Shown here in pieces: positions 33,589 to 41,655 of a stretch of DNA of 64,000 bases (the first letter of the stretch is position 1; each line of letters starts with the position of its first letter). The DNA comes from Streptomyces flaveus (GTDB lineage Bacteria > Actinomycetota > Actinomycetes > Streptomycetales > Streptomycetaceae), in assembly GCF_014647675.1 (NCBI RefSeq), contig NZ_BMPQ01000011.1:1-64000 (forward strand), read 5' to 3'. The notes below the pieces were generated by a model, which made no database searches, was not told the origin of the DNA, and saw only the letters and a list, made by a program, of their open reading frames with translations. Both the position numbers and the translations under genes were made by a program.

Positions 33589-35333
33589 GCCCGGACCCGA
33601 CCCCGGAGAGCCCCGGCCCGGGGCTGCCTCCGGTCGCCCCGTCCGTCACCGCCGAGCTGGTCGAGGCGCTGTCTCCCCGGCTCCGCAAGCGGCTGGACGC
33701 GGGAGTCGCCAAGCTCGCCGCCCGTCCGGCGGTGCGCGACGGCGACACCGTGCGAATCGCCGTCGACGACGACACCGACCTCGAACTGCACGCCCCCGGC
33801 CCCACGGTGACCAGCGCGGACGCCATCCGCTGCGGGTGCCTGCTGGCGCCGGACTGCCTGCACCGCGCGGCCGCCGCCTCGGCCGCACCGGTGGCCGACG
33901 ACGCGACGGAACCGACAGAACCGACAGAACCGACTCAGGAGACGCAGAAGGTAATACAGGAGGAGAAGGAGGCCGAGACCGCCGGGCCCGAGGAACGCGT
34001 CGCCGCCCGTGCGGTGTTCGCCGCGGCGGCCGCCGTCCTGGAGGCCGGCACGGACGGGGCCGGCGCCGTGCTCCAGGCGGAGTTGCTGCGCGCCGCGCAC
34101 ACCGCACGCCTCGCGGGTCTCCCTCGCGCCTCGGCCGCCGCGGTCTCCGTGGTCACCGGGGTGCGCGCGGCCCGTTCCGCCGACCCGGCGTACCGTCTCG
34201 CCGACCTCGCGGACACACTCGGTGGCGCCCTGGGCGTGGCCCACCGCCTCCCCCACGCCACGGGTCCCGACCTGGCCGGACTGCGCGGCACGGCACGGCA
34301 GCCGTACCGCCCGGACGGCTCCCTGCGGCTGTACGGCCTGTTCTCCGAGCCGGTGCTCACGGCCACCGGGTACGCGGGTGCGGTCACCTGGACCGCCGAC
34401 GCCGAGGGCCGCCTCTACACGGTGTCCGACGTGGCGCCCGGCGGCCCCGGCCGCGCGACCGGCGCCGCCGACCGTGCCGTGCGGATCGGCGACACGTCCC
34501 TGACACACCGTGAACTGGCGCGCGCGGGCCTCGCCGTGTCGGGCGCCACCGTCTCGCCCACGGGACGCCTCGGCGCGGGGGCGGGAGTACGGGCGGTGCG
34601 CGCGTCCGGCGCCGCATGGCGCGGCGAGCCGCTCGACCGGCTGTGGGCCGTACCCGTCGCCGACCAGGTGGCGCGGGCTCTCGGCGGCGGCCATGACCTG
34701 CTGTTCCTCGACGTGACGCTCATGGGCACGGTCCGGGAGGCGACGGGCGACTGCCTGCTGGCCGACTGCGCGGGCGTGCCGCTGCGGCTGGCCACGGCTC
34801 ATGACGCTCCCGCCCTGCCGTACCGCGACAATCTGCGTCTGCTGGCGACGGCCGGGGGCAGGGGGCTGCGGGTCGTCGCCCGGCTGACACCCGGACCGCG
34901 CCCCCGCGCGCTGCTGCTGGCCACCGAGCACCCGAGCGACCCGGCCGCCCGGGTGGACCTGGGTCTCGACCGGCTCCAGCACGCCGACCTGCCCGCCGCA
35001 AAGACGCCGGCCGCCGCTCCGGCTCCGGTCGTGGACGAGGCCCCGCTACATCTGCTGCGCCGACGGGTCCACCAGGCCGTGTCGGGAGGTCGCCGTGTGC
35101 TGGCCTTCCCGGGGAGCGCGGCGGGCGACGGGGCCCGGCTGCGCCGCGCGGGGCTCGGCACGGCGGGGGACCTCCTCGACGAGCTGCACGCCGCCGCGGC
35201 GGACCGCACGCGGGACGCGTTCGGGCGGCTCCTGCCGTCCGACTCGGGCCGTTTCGCGGGCGCGTGGCTGGCGGCGGCCGTGTATACCGGCGAGGTCGAG
35301 CGGACGCTGTGCGCGCAGGCCTGGGGGGGGTGA
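33585..35333 (+). CDS. SWIM zinc-finger protein, last gene of the MoxR-VWA operon
   Basis: A 582-aa cytosolic protein. The SWIM motif CxC-x5-CxH is at Cys83, Cys85, Cys91, His93 (CGCLLAPDCLH). It is followed by an acidic, repeat-rich linker (TEPTEPTEPTQETQ, then EEKEAE) and a large C-terminal domain I do not recognise, with LWAVPVADQVARALGGGHDLLFLDVTLMG in the middle. SWIM fingers bind DNA or proteins. E. coli YehQ has the same motif and neighbourhood. The start overlaps the VWA gene stop (ATGA), giving five co-translated genes. Confidence 0.85.
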   Translation: MSPDPTPESPGPGLPPVAPSVTAELVEALSPRLRKRLDAGVAKLAARPAVRDGDTVRIAVDDDTDLELHAPGPTVTSADAIRCGCLLAPDCLHRAAAASAAPVADDATEPTEPTEPTQETQKVIQEEKEAETAGPEERVAARAVFAAAAAVLEAGTDGAGAVLQAELLRAAHTARLAGLPRASAAAVSVVTGVRAARSADPAYRLADLADTLGGALGVAHRLPHATGPDLAGLRGTARQPYRPDGSLRLYGLFSEPVLTATGYAGAVTWTADAEGRLYTVSDVAPGGPGRATGAADRAVRIGDTSLTHRELARAGLAVSGATVSPTGRLGAGAGVRAVRASGAAWRGEPLDRLWAVPVADQVARALGGGHDLLFLDVTLMGTVREATGDCLLADCAGVPLRLATAHDAPALPYRDNLRLLATAGGRGLRVVARLTPGPRPRALLLATEHPSDPAARVDLGLDRLQHADLPAAKTPAAAPAPVVDEAPLHLLRRRVHQAVSGGRRVLAFPGSAAGDGARLRRAGLGTAGDLLDELHAAAADRTRDAFGRLLPSDSGRFAGAWLAAAVYTGEVERTLCAQAWGG

Positions 35334-35383
35334 GCGCGGTCCCGGCGTGAGGGTGATCGATGCCGGTGTGAGGGTCGCCGCGG

Positions 35384-35431
35384 GTTCCCGCTCCTTTAGA
35401 TGTTCCCGTTCCTTTAGGTCAGGATCTGACC
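35384..35431 (+). promoter_or_regulatory. Direct repeats and palindrome before the DinB-like gene
   Basis: GTTCCCGCTCCTTTAG (35384-35399) is repeated as GTTCCCGTTCCTTTAG (35402-35417), 18 bp apart, and runs straight into a dyad with arms GGTCAG / CTGACC (35417-35431). A -10-like TAACGT lies at 35443-35448. This is a good candidate operator for the gene at 35493. No local regulator is obvious. Confidence 0.5.
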
Positions 35432-35492
35432 TGTATCCCTCCTAACGTGGTCCACGAACGCGGAACACACCCCACGGAGACGGAGACCCGCC

Positions 35493-36038
35493 ATGTCCCA
35501 GAACACCCCCGCCACCCTCGCCCCGGCCCTCACCGGAGAGCGCGCCGACCTGCTGGAGACCCTGGGCAAGCACCGCGACTTCCTGCGCTTCACCGCCAAC
35601 GGCCTGACCGACGAGCAGGCCGGGCTGCGGACCACGGCCAGCGAGCTGTGTATCGGCGGCCTGATCAAGCACGTCACCTCGGTCGAGCGGAACTGGGTCT
35701 CCTTCATCATGGACGGCCCCTCGGCGATGGGCGACTTCGAGAACATGACGGAGGAGGACTTCGCGCGGCGGGCCGACGAGTTCCGGATGCTGCCCGGCGA
35801 GACGCTGGCGGCGGTGCTGGAGAACTACGCCGAGGTGGCTCGCCGTACCGACGAACTGGTCGCGTCCCTGCCCGACCTCGACGCGGCGCACCCGCTGCCG
35901 GCGGCGCCGTGGTTCGCGCCGGGCAAGCAGTGGTCGGCCCGCCGGGTGCTGCTGCACGTGATCGCCGAGACCTCCCAGCACGCGGGGCACGCCGACATCA
36001 TCCGCGAGTCCCTGGACGGTGCGAAGACCATGGGCTGA
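35493..36038 (+). CDS. DinB / DUF664 family protein
   Basis: A 181-aa four-helix-bundle protein. Conserved family segments are ERADLLETLGKHRDFLRFTANGLTDEQAGLRTTASELCIGGLIKHVTSVERNWV and SARRVLLHVIAETSQHAGHADIIRESLDG; the three metal-binding histidines of DinB proteins are at KHV, LHV and QHAGH. Relatives include mycothiol-dependent transferases, common in actinobacteria, so a thiol-transfer or detoxification role is plausible. It is preceded by a striking repeat/dyad region. Confidence 0.87.
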   Translation: MSQNTPATLAPALTGERADLLETLGKHRDFLRFTANGLTDEQAGLRTTASELCIGGLIKHVTSVERNWVSFIMDGPSAMGDFENMTEEDFARRADEFRMLPGETLAAVLENYAEVARRTDELVASLPDLDAAHPLPAAPWFAPGKQWSARRVLLHVIAETSQHAGHADIIRESLDGAKTMG

Positions 36039-36063
36039 GCCGGCTCCCCGTCAGGACACCTAC

Positions 36064-36529
36064 GTCCGCCTACTACCGCACCCGCCAGGCACTGCTCGCC
36101 GCACTGGTCCGGCGCATGGTCGCCCTTGACCAGGCAGAACTACAGGCGATCGGAGAGCAGGCACCCGTGCCGCGGGACGCCGAGGAACTGGCAGCCGGAA
36201 TCGCCGCCTTCATCGAGCACCGGCTCACGGGAGACGGCCGTCGGCGCTCCCTCGCGCGCTACGCGTGCGCCCTCGAGAGCGTGCACCACCCCGAGCTGCG
36301 GGAGATCCTCGTGCCGCGCGAGAACGCAGGGCGCCAAGTCGTACGCGACTTCCTGGCCGCACAGGGCGTCGCAGACGATGACGCCGAGGACCGCACCGTC
36401 ACGCTGCTGACCTGCGTGGACGGACTGGTCTTCGACCGCCTGGTGGGGGGTGGAACCGTGTCGTCCCAGGAGATCCGCGGACTGGTGGCGGCGGCCCTGC
36501 GATAGCCCACACCTGCCGACACCGGGCGG
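36064..36529 (+). pseudogene. TetR-type regulator, 5'-truncated (copy C)
   Basis: Matches copy B (17034-17499) over 466 bp with no insertion or deletion and few substitutions, and ends at the TAG at 36503-36505. It starts at the same GTCCGCC edge, so it too lacks most of the helix-turn-helix. It lies directly after the DinB-like gene and before the SpoIIE gene. It is open from upstream in its frame, but no proper start exists. Confidence 0.75.
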
Positions 36530-36662
36530 TTCACCGCGGCACGCCCCGCGTTCAACGTTCGTGGAGGCACTCAACCTCACCGCGAGAGGTCACTTCATCG
36601 ACGGGGTATGCATTGGCTCCGGTGAAGGCAGCGAGAGGGAATCCGTGAAAGGTGAGGGGCCC

Positions 36663-38348
36663 ATGCCGCAGTGGCACTTTCCGGAGGGTGATGGCCTTCC
36701 TGCGCGTCAGCTTGTAGAGGGGACCTTGGCCCCCATCGTCGTTCTCGACGCGCAGCTGCGCCATCTGTACGTCAACCCGGCATGGGTCCGGGTCAGCGGC
36801 TTGCCCGCCACTGCGTTCCTGGGACGGACGCTCGGGGAAGTGCTGCCGGACCTCCAGAGCCCGGACGACATCCTCTTCGAGGTACTCGCGGACGGGCAGC
36901 CTCGGGAGGCAGCCATCGCAGGAACGACAGGGGTGTCCTCGCCGCTGGGGCAGAGGCTCTGGCGAGCGGTTTATCACCGGGTGGATCTGCCGGGACGGGA
37001 TGCGTGTCTGTGTGGGATCGGCGTGGAGATCAGTAATCTGCGCCGCTATCTGGACGACCTGGAGACTGCGCATCAGCGGCTTGCCCTGCTGGATGCCGCG
37101 GCCACGCGCGTCGGCACGACGCTCGACATTGAAACCACGTGCCAGGAGCTGGTCGACTTCCTGGCCCCCTCGCTGGCCGACATGGCGGCGGTGGGAATCG
37201 TCGAAGAGGAGTTCACCGGTGCTCCTGTGCCTCCTCCCGGCTTCCTGCGGCTGCGCAAGGCGGGGGGCTCAGCGCCCCCTGGGATGGAATGGGTGCTGCG
37301 TCAGCTGGGCGGACCAGGACCGTACGTCGACGTTCCCCGTGGCGTCGCCACACGGCAATGCCTGGACAGCGGGCGGCCATGGCTGGGCAACCTCGCCTCG
37401 GACGAGCTGTTCCAGAAGGTGACCGTGGACCCCGAACGGACCAAGATCTTCCGCGCGGCCGGCATCCACTCGTTTCTCATCGCCCCGCTGATTGCGGCAG
37501 GCCGCCCGGTCGGCGTCGTCCTTCTGGGCCGGGCCGGCGCATCGCAGCCCTTTGACGACGACGACCTCGTGACGATCCAGGCGCTGGCCGACCGGGCCGC
37601 CCTCTCCATCGACAGCGCGCGCCGCTACAGCTACGAACACACCATGGCGCTGGAACTGCAGCGAGCCCTGCTGTCCGAACCCCGCACCCCCCACCCCGCT
37701 GTCGAAGTGGCCGCCCGCTACCTCCCCTCCGGCCGCAGCGTCCTCGTCGGCGGGGACTGGTACGACTCGATTCCCCTGCCGGACTCCCGCACCTTGCTGG
37801 TCATGGGCGATGTGATGGGCCACGGCTTCCAGGCCGCCGTCGCCATGAGCCAGTACCGCTCCCTGCTGCGCACCATCGCCGCTTCCGGCGCAGCCGTCGA
37901 CAAGATCCTCAGCGAGTTCGACCGCCAGGTCGCGCACCTCGGCCTTGACCGCCTCGCCACCTGTCTCCTCGCGGTCATGGATCCCGGTACGGGCACCTGT
38001 ACGGCGTCCAGCGCCGGGCATCTGCCACCCGCCGTCGTGCGACCGGACGGCAACATCGAGGTCCTGTGGCTCCCGGCCGGCCCACCCGTCGGCACCGGAC
38101 TCGGTGGCTACGAATCGCTCACCGTACGAATGGACCGCGGCACCACCCTGCTGCTCTACACCGACGGCCTGGTGGAACGACGTGACACAGACATCGACAT
38201 CTCGGTGCAGGCGCTCGAGACGTTGAGCCTGCCGGCGGACGGCCCTCTCGACGACATGCTCGACACGCTTCTGGCCCGCCTGGCGAACGGTGCATGCGAG
38301 GACGACGTCGCGATCCTCGCCGCCCGCAAGCGCGACGGAAGTAAGTGA
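36663..38348 (+). CDS. PAS-GAF-SpoIIE serine phosphatase
   Basis: A 561-aa cytosolic PP2C-type phosphatase. A PAS domain (about 15-125: LAPIVVLDAQLRHLYVNPAWVRVSGLP) is followed by a GAF domain (about 140-325) and a SpoIIE catalytic domain (about 340-555) with metal-binding motifs GGDWYDSIPL, GDVMGHG and EDDVAILAA. Such proteins dephosphorylate anti-sigma-factor antagonists, switching RsbW-like kinases, and respond to a signal sensed by PAS/GAF. The ATG at 36663 follows GAGGGG. RsbW-like ATPases lie at 40026 (broken) and 63564, but partner proteins cannot be assigned. Confidence 0.92.
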   Translation: MPQWHFPEGDGLPARQLVEGTLAPIVVLDAQLRHLYVNPAWVRVSGLPATAFLGRTLGEVLPDLQSPDDILFEVLADGQPREAAIAGTTGVSSPLGQRLWRAVYHRVDLPGRDACLCGIGVEISNLRRYLDDLETAHQRLALLDAAATRVGTTLDIETTCQELVDFLAPSLADMAAVGIVEEEFTGAPVPPPGFLRLRKAGGSAPPGMEWVLRQLGGPGPYVDVPRGVATRQCLDSGRPWLGNLASDELFQKVTVDPERTKIFRAAGIHSFLIAPLIAAGRPVGVVLLGRAGASQPFDDDDLVTIQALADRAALSIDSARRYSYEHTMALELQRALLSEPRTPHPAVEVAARYLPSGRSVLVGGDWYDSIPLPDSRTLLVMGDVMGHGFQAAVAMSQYRSLLRTIAASGAAVDKILSEFDRQVAHLGLDRLATCLLAVMDPGTGTCTASSAGHLPPAVVRPDGNIEVLWLPAGPPVGTGLGGYESLTVRMDRGTTLLLYTDGLVERRDTDIDISVQALETLSLPADGPLDDMLDTLLARLANGACEDDVAILAARKRDGSK

Positions 38349-38428
38349 CCCGCACCGCTCAACCTTCGCTGCGACAGAACATCCCACGCCGCGATCTCCG
38401 CCCATACTCCATCTGTCCCGTCTCTGGC

Positions 38429-38489
38429 GATCTGGTCTCCGTCTCAGATGATCTGGTCTGATTCCTCAGTGGTCGCAGGTGATCTGGTC
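38429..38489 (+). repeat. Three phased GATCTGGTC direct repeats
   Basis: GATCTGGTC occurs at 38429, 38450 and 38481, that is 21 and 31 bp apart, close to two and three helical turns. They lie 84-144 bp before the methyltransferase start. They may be operator sites read on one face of the DNA. Confidence 0.5.
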
Positions 38490-38572
38490 CACTGATGACG
38501 GCCGCTCGAAGCGCCGGAAAACGCCGGAAAACCGGTGGAACCGTCGGAGCATGAGTCCGTACCGTCCGTGGG

Positions 38573-39481
38573 ATGACCTATCTGAGCCCCCTGGGATATC
38601 TGCTGGGCATCGAGGGTGCTGCTTTGCTGCGTGGCATCAGGGAGGGGAGGGCCGACCGGGCGTTCGTCGAGGCCCGGATCGCCGAGATCCGCACCCTGCT
38701 GGATGTGCCCGCCCTCGCGCATGCCGAGGGAGTCACGGCGAGTCCGGGCACGATCAGCGCGGCCGACGTCTACCAGGAGTGGGCGCCGCACTATGACGCC
38801 CCCGGCAACCAGATGATCGACGTCGAGCAGCCCGTTGTCCGGCGCATCCTGGACAGCCTGCCCGTTGGCGCGGCGTTGGACGCGGCCTGTGGGACCGGCC
38901 GCCACACCACCTACCTGCATGAACTCGGCCACGATGTGATCGGCGTCGACGCCTCGCCCGAAATGCTCGCCCAGGCCCGCAAGGGTCTGCCAGATGTCGA
39001 CTTTCACGAGGCCGAGCTGCACCAGTTGCCGCTTCCCGACAATGCGGTCGACACCGTCGTCTGCGCGCTCGCCCTGACTCACGTCCCCGACCTGGCCGCC
39101 GTGCTGGCCGAGTTCGCGCGTGTCCTGCGCCCTGGCGGGAACCTTGTGATCTCGGATGCCCACCTGCTGGTGTCCTACCTCCGGCCGACCCTGGCCCGCC
39201 GTCCCGGTCCGGACGGCCGCCCGTCCCTCCTCGCCGAATACCACCGCCCGCTCAGCGCCTACCTCGCCGCAGCCCTCCCACTGGGCTTCCAGGTCCGGCA
39301 CTGCGAGGAACCCCGCCGCCCGCGCCACTCCCTCGACCCCGACACCGCCCCGGACCCACTCCCGGCCTACATGTCCTGGGACTTGTTGCACTGGTGCCCA
39401 GAAGCGTCGGCCGCGGCTTTGGACGATTCCCCGATCGCGGTTATCTGGCACTTCCAACTCGACGGCATTCGGAAGGGCTGA
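38573..39481 (+). CDS. Class I SAM-dependent methyltransferase
   Basis: A 302-aa cytosolic methyltransferase. SAM motif I is ALDAACGTGRHT (near residue 100), motif II GVDASPEML, and motif post-II DTVVCALALTHVPDLAAVLAEFARVLRPGGNLVISD, as in UbiE/Methyltransf_11 proteins. The N-terminal 75 residues are an extra helical segment. TACCGT at 38560-38565 stands 7 nt before the ATG with no ribosome site, so a leaderless mRNA is likely. The substrate is unknown. It is flanked by repeats on the left and duplicated fragments on the right. Confidence 0.88.
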   Translation: MTYLSPLGYLLGIEGAALLRGIREGRADRAFVEARIAEIRTLLDVPALAHAEGVTASPGTISAADVYQEWAPHYDAPGNQMIDVEQPVVRRILDSLPVGAALDAACGTGRHTTYLHELGHDVIGVDASPEMLAQARKGLPDVDFHEAELHQLPLPDNAVDTVVCALALTHVPDLAAVLAEFARVLRPGGNLVISDAHLLVSYLRPTLARRPGPDGRPSLLAEYHRPLSAYLAAALPLGFQVRHCEEPRRPRHSLDPDTAPDPLPAYMSWDLLHWCPEASAAALDDSPIAVIWHFQLDGIRKG

Positions 39482-39634
39482 GCAACCGGACCCAGATCAA
39501 CTGAGGCAGCGTCCGGCACCCACTCGTCCAGGACCGCATCACCCGAGGTTCCCACCCTCTCCAGGTCTCAAGCGAACTGGTCACCGCACGTCACAGGCCT
39601 GATTCGGGGTCAGATCGTTTGAGGCGGGACACGT

Positions 39635-39723
39635 ACCTCGATGGTCTTGGTGCCCGCGGCGACGAGGTCGAAGTACTGGCGGTAGAGGTTGAGTTCGCGG
39701 ACGCGGGTGGTGCTGTCGGTCAT
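39635..39723 (-). pseudogene. ASCH protein, N-terminal fragment (duplicate)
   Basis: Encodes the first about 30 residues of the ASCH protein of 21558-21914 (MTDSTTRVRELNLYRQYFDLV and on to IEVRV), then leaves the homology at 39635. It is part of a 392-bp duplicate of 21826-22217. Confidence 0.8.
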
Positions 39724-39731
39724 GGCGTAGG

Positions 39732-40026
39732 TCGGCTCTGCCTCTCGCCGAGTGCGGTGCGCAGCCAGTCCAGGGACCCGGTCGCCAGTACCGCGTCGGC
39801 GAGTTCGTTGGCCGACTTCGTGGTGAGTCGGCCGCGGCTGTTGTCGATCCACCGCTGTGCGTTCTCGTAGCCCTGGGCCTTGTACTCGATGCCCTGGATC
39901 ATGCACTCCAGCTTGTCGGCGTCCCGCGCGCAGATCGCCTCGGCGGACTCCTTCGCCTCGTACTCGGCGACGAGTTCCCGCACGCCCGAGGCCAGGACCT
40001 CGGGCATACCGGCGACCTGGTCGGCG
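39732..40026 (-). pseudogene. HD phosphohydrolase, C-terminal fragment (duplicate)
   Basis: Corresponds to the last about 97 residues of the HD protein (QVAGMPEVLASGVRELVAEYEAKESAEAI and onward). The original stop TCA (minus-strand TGA) is changed to TCG, so the frame would run on. The His-Asp metal site is not included, so it cannot be active. The breakpoint at 40026 abuts an HATPase fragment on the other strand. Confidence 0.8.
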
Positions 40027-40235
40027 CCTCCATCACCCGCACCGGCGAAGAGTCCGCACGGATCGTCGTCACGGACACCTCCCGCACCAGACCCACCCTC
40101 GGCACACCGTCCCCGGACGACGAGACCGGCCGCGGCCTGCTTCTCGTCGAGGCCCTCGCCCACGAGTGGGGCAGTGAGCTGGTCCACGGCGGGAAGCGGG
40201 TGTGGGCGGAACTGCGCGCGGAGGGCGAGCGGTGA
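40026..40235 (+). pseudogene. RsbW-like HATPase, C-terminal fragment
   Basis: About 69 residues are left of an anti-sigma-factor type ATPase: ARIVVTDTS (box G1 region) and SPDDETGRGLLLVEALAHEWG (box G2). The N-box half is replaced by the HD duplicate at 40026. Compare the intact relative at 63564-63929. Its stop overlaps the next gene start (GTGA). Confidence 0.75.
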
Positions 40236-40435
40236 GCGCGCCACCCACGGCCAGGCTGCCGCGTGTTGACCAACTCAACCCGCGACAGCAGATGGCCATC
40301 GACTGCGCGCGCTGCAGCCGGCGGTTGGGGATGGTTGGCCGGGTCTGGGGCGAGGCGCGCTACCGCGGTCGGCTGTTCCGGCTGTGGGTCTGCGTGCCCG
40401 AGTGCCCGCCGCCCGTCGTCGGCGGCACCCCTTGA
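40232..40435 (+). CDS. Small cysteine-containing protein (67 aa)
   Basis: Starts at GTG, overlapping the stop of the truncated ATPase by 4 nt. It encodes 67 residues with CARCSRRLG near the centre and VCVPEC near the end, a possible zinc knuckle. The coupling to an HATPase gene suggests it was the downstream partner in the intact locus. Its translation may now be lost because the ATPase start is gone. I do not know its function. Confidence 0.5.
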   Translation: MSAPPTARLPRVDQLNPRQQMAIDCARCSRRLGMVGRVWGEARYRGRLFRLWVCVPECPPPVVGGTP

Positions 40436-40752
40436 GCCGCTGCCTGGTGCCGGAGACCGAGCTCCCAGCACCTGGCGGTGAACAGCGCCCGCTCCGCCCC
40501 CACATCGCAGGCTCCCCGCCGGAGCGGGGCCGCAAGACCCTGCCGACGCCCGCAGGCGCGGGCGGGACGCAGAACAGCCCGAGCAGCATCAACGACAGGA
40601 GGCACGCATGCCCACGACGGCAGCACTCGTCTGAGCTGCCGACTTTCTTGTCAGGCGGCTCCGGTCACGCCCTGGCATCACGGTGCGGCAGGCAATGCTC
40701 CGCTGGTCGGACGAACCGGAGACGGGGAGTGGGGCGACGACGGCCTGCGCCG
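40436..40752. other. Gap with a possible broken small gene
   Basis: An AGGAGG ribosome site precedes an ATG at 40608 that opens an 8-codon frame (MPTTAALV, TGA at 40632). Beyond the TGA the same frame continues in a coding-like manner (AADFLVRRLRSRPGITVRQ, AMLRWSDEPETG) to about 40750. It looks like a short gene broken by a nonsense codon, but this is weak. Nothing else is seen. Confidence 0.3.
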
Positions 40753-41655
40753 TTAGAGCTGTCGCAGGTGGTCACGGAGTGTGCGGGCGACCTGTGCCAT
40801 GAGGGCCTCGGCACCGGGCTGGGAACTGGCTGGAACGAGTGATTCCGTAAGGGCGGCGATGGCGAAGGCCTGGCCGTCGGAGTGCTCGACGACACCGATC
40901 TCGTGGCGGAGGTTCAGGAGCGTGCCGGTCTTGGAGGACCAGGTGGTGGCGTCGGAGCTGAAGTCAGGGGCGAGCCGGTGCCGGAGCACGTTGTGGGCCA
41001 TGAGGTCGCGTATGTGCTCGGCCACCTCGGGGTGGATCTTCGACGGTGTCCACAGGGCCTGGAGCAGTTCGGCCCAGGCGCGTGCGCTGCCGGTGTTGGC
41101 GCGGGTGGTGTCGAGCTGCGGCACCCGGTGTCCGCGGCCGCTGGTGCCGGCGTCGATGGCGAGGGCGTGGGCGAGATGGACGTCGGCGGCGTCGAAGCGC
41201 TCGACGGGGGTGTCCATGAGCTCGTTCATGGTGTGCCGGACGGTGATGTCGCGCAGGCCGAGCTCGTGGAGGATGTCGGCGACCCGGGCGGGCGGGGTGA
41301 GGCCGAACAGCGCGTCGGCGGCGTGGCTGTCACTCAGGCAGGTGCTCAGGTAGAGCAGGTCGTCGACCGCGATCCGGGCGGGGTGGCGAAACCGGCTCAG
41401 CCCGATGGGGCCGGCTGTGGTGATCCGCCCGGGTGGCACGTCGAGGGGCGTCGCTCCGTCGAGCTCGCCTCGTCGGACGCGTTCGAGCGTGGCCAGCGCG
41501 AGCGGAACCTTGACCAGGGACGCGGACGGCAGTTGGGCGTCCGGCTCGATTCCCAGCTCCTCTCCCGTGTGCAGGTCCCGCACGAGCAGGCAGCCGTGCA
41601 GGCCGCCGTCGCGCAGTTGTCCACGCAGGTCGTGCAGTAGTGCCTCGGTGCTCAA
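40753..41655 (-). CDS. blaB: BlaB: penicillin-recognising-type regulator of beta-lactamase
   Basis: A 300-aa protein with the fold of class A beta-lactamases but no signal peptide, so cytoplasmic. The SxxK motif is Ser46-Lys49 (SASLVK), the SDN motif is replaced by SDS (CLSDSHAAD), and KTG is present (WSSKTGTLL). The start is TTG at 41655, overlapping the blaA stop by 4 nt (TTGA), with a purine-rich stretch upstream. In Streptomyces cacaoi, blaA and blaB are both required to induce blaL, and the gene order is the same as here. Confidence 0.85.
   Translation of the reverse strand: MSTEALLHDLRGQLRDGGLHGCLLVRDLHTGEELGIEPDAQLPSASLVKVPLALATLERVRRGELDGATPLDVPPGRITTAGPIGLSRFRHPARIAVDDLLYLSTCLSDSHAADALFGLTPPARVADILHELGLRDITVRHTMNELMDTPVERFDAADVHLAHALAIDAGTSGRGHRVPQLDTTRANTGSARAWAELLQALWTPSKIHPEVAEHIRDLMAHNVLRHRLAPDFSSDATTWSSKTGTLLNLRHEIGVVEHSDGQAFAIAALTESLVPASSQPGAEALMAQVARTLRDHLRQL

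Noticed and set aside
38429..38489. CRISPR-like array
   Set aside because: Only three 9-bp words at unequal spacing, no spacers of constant length and no cas genes.
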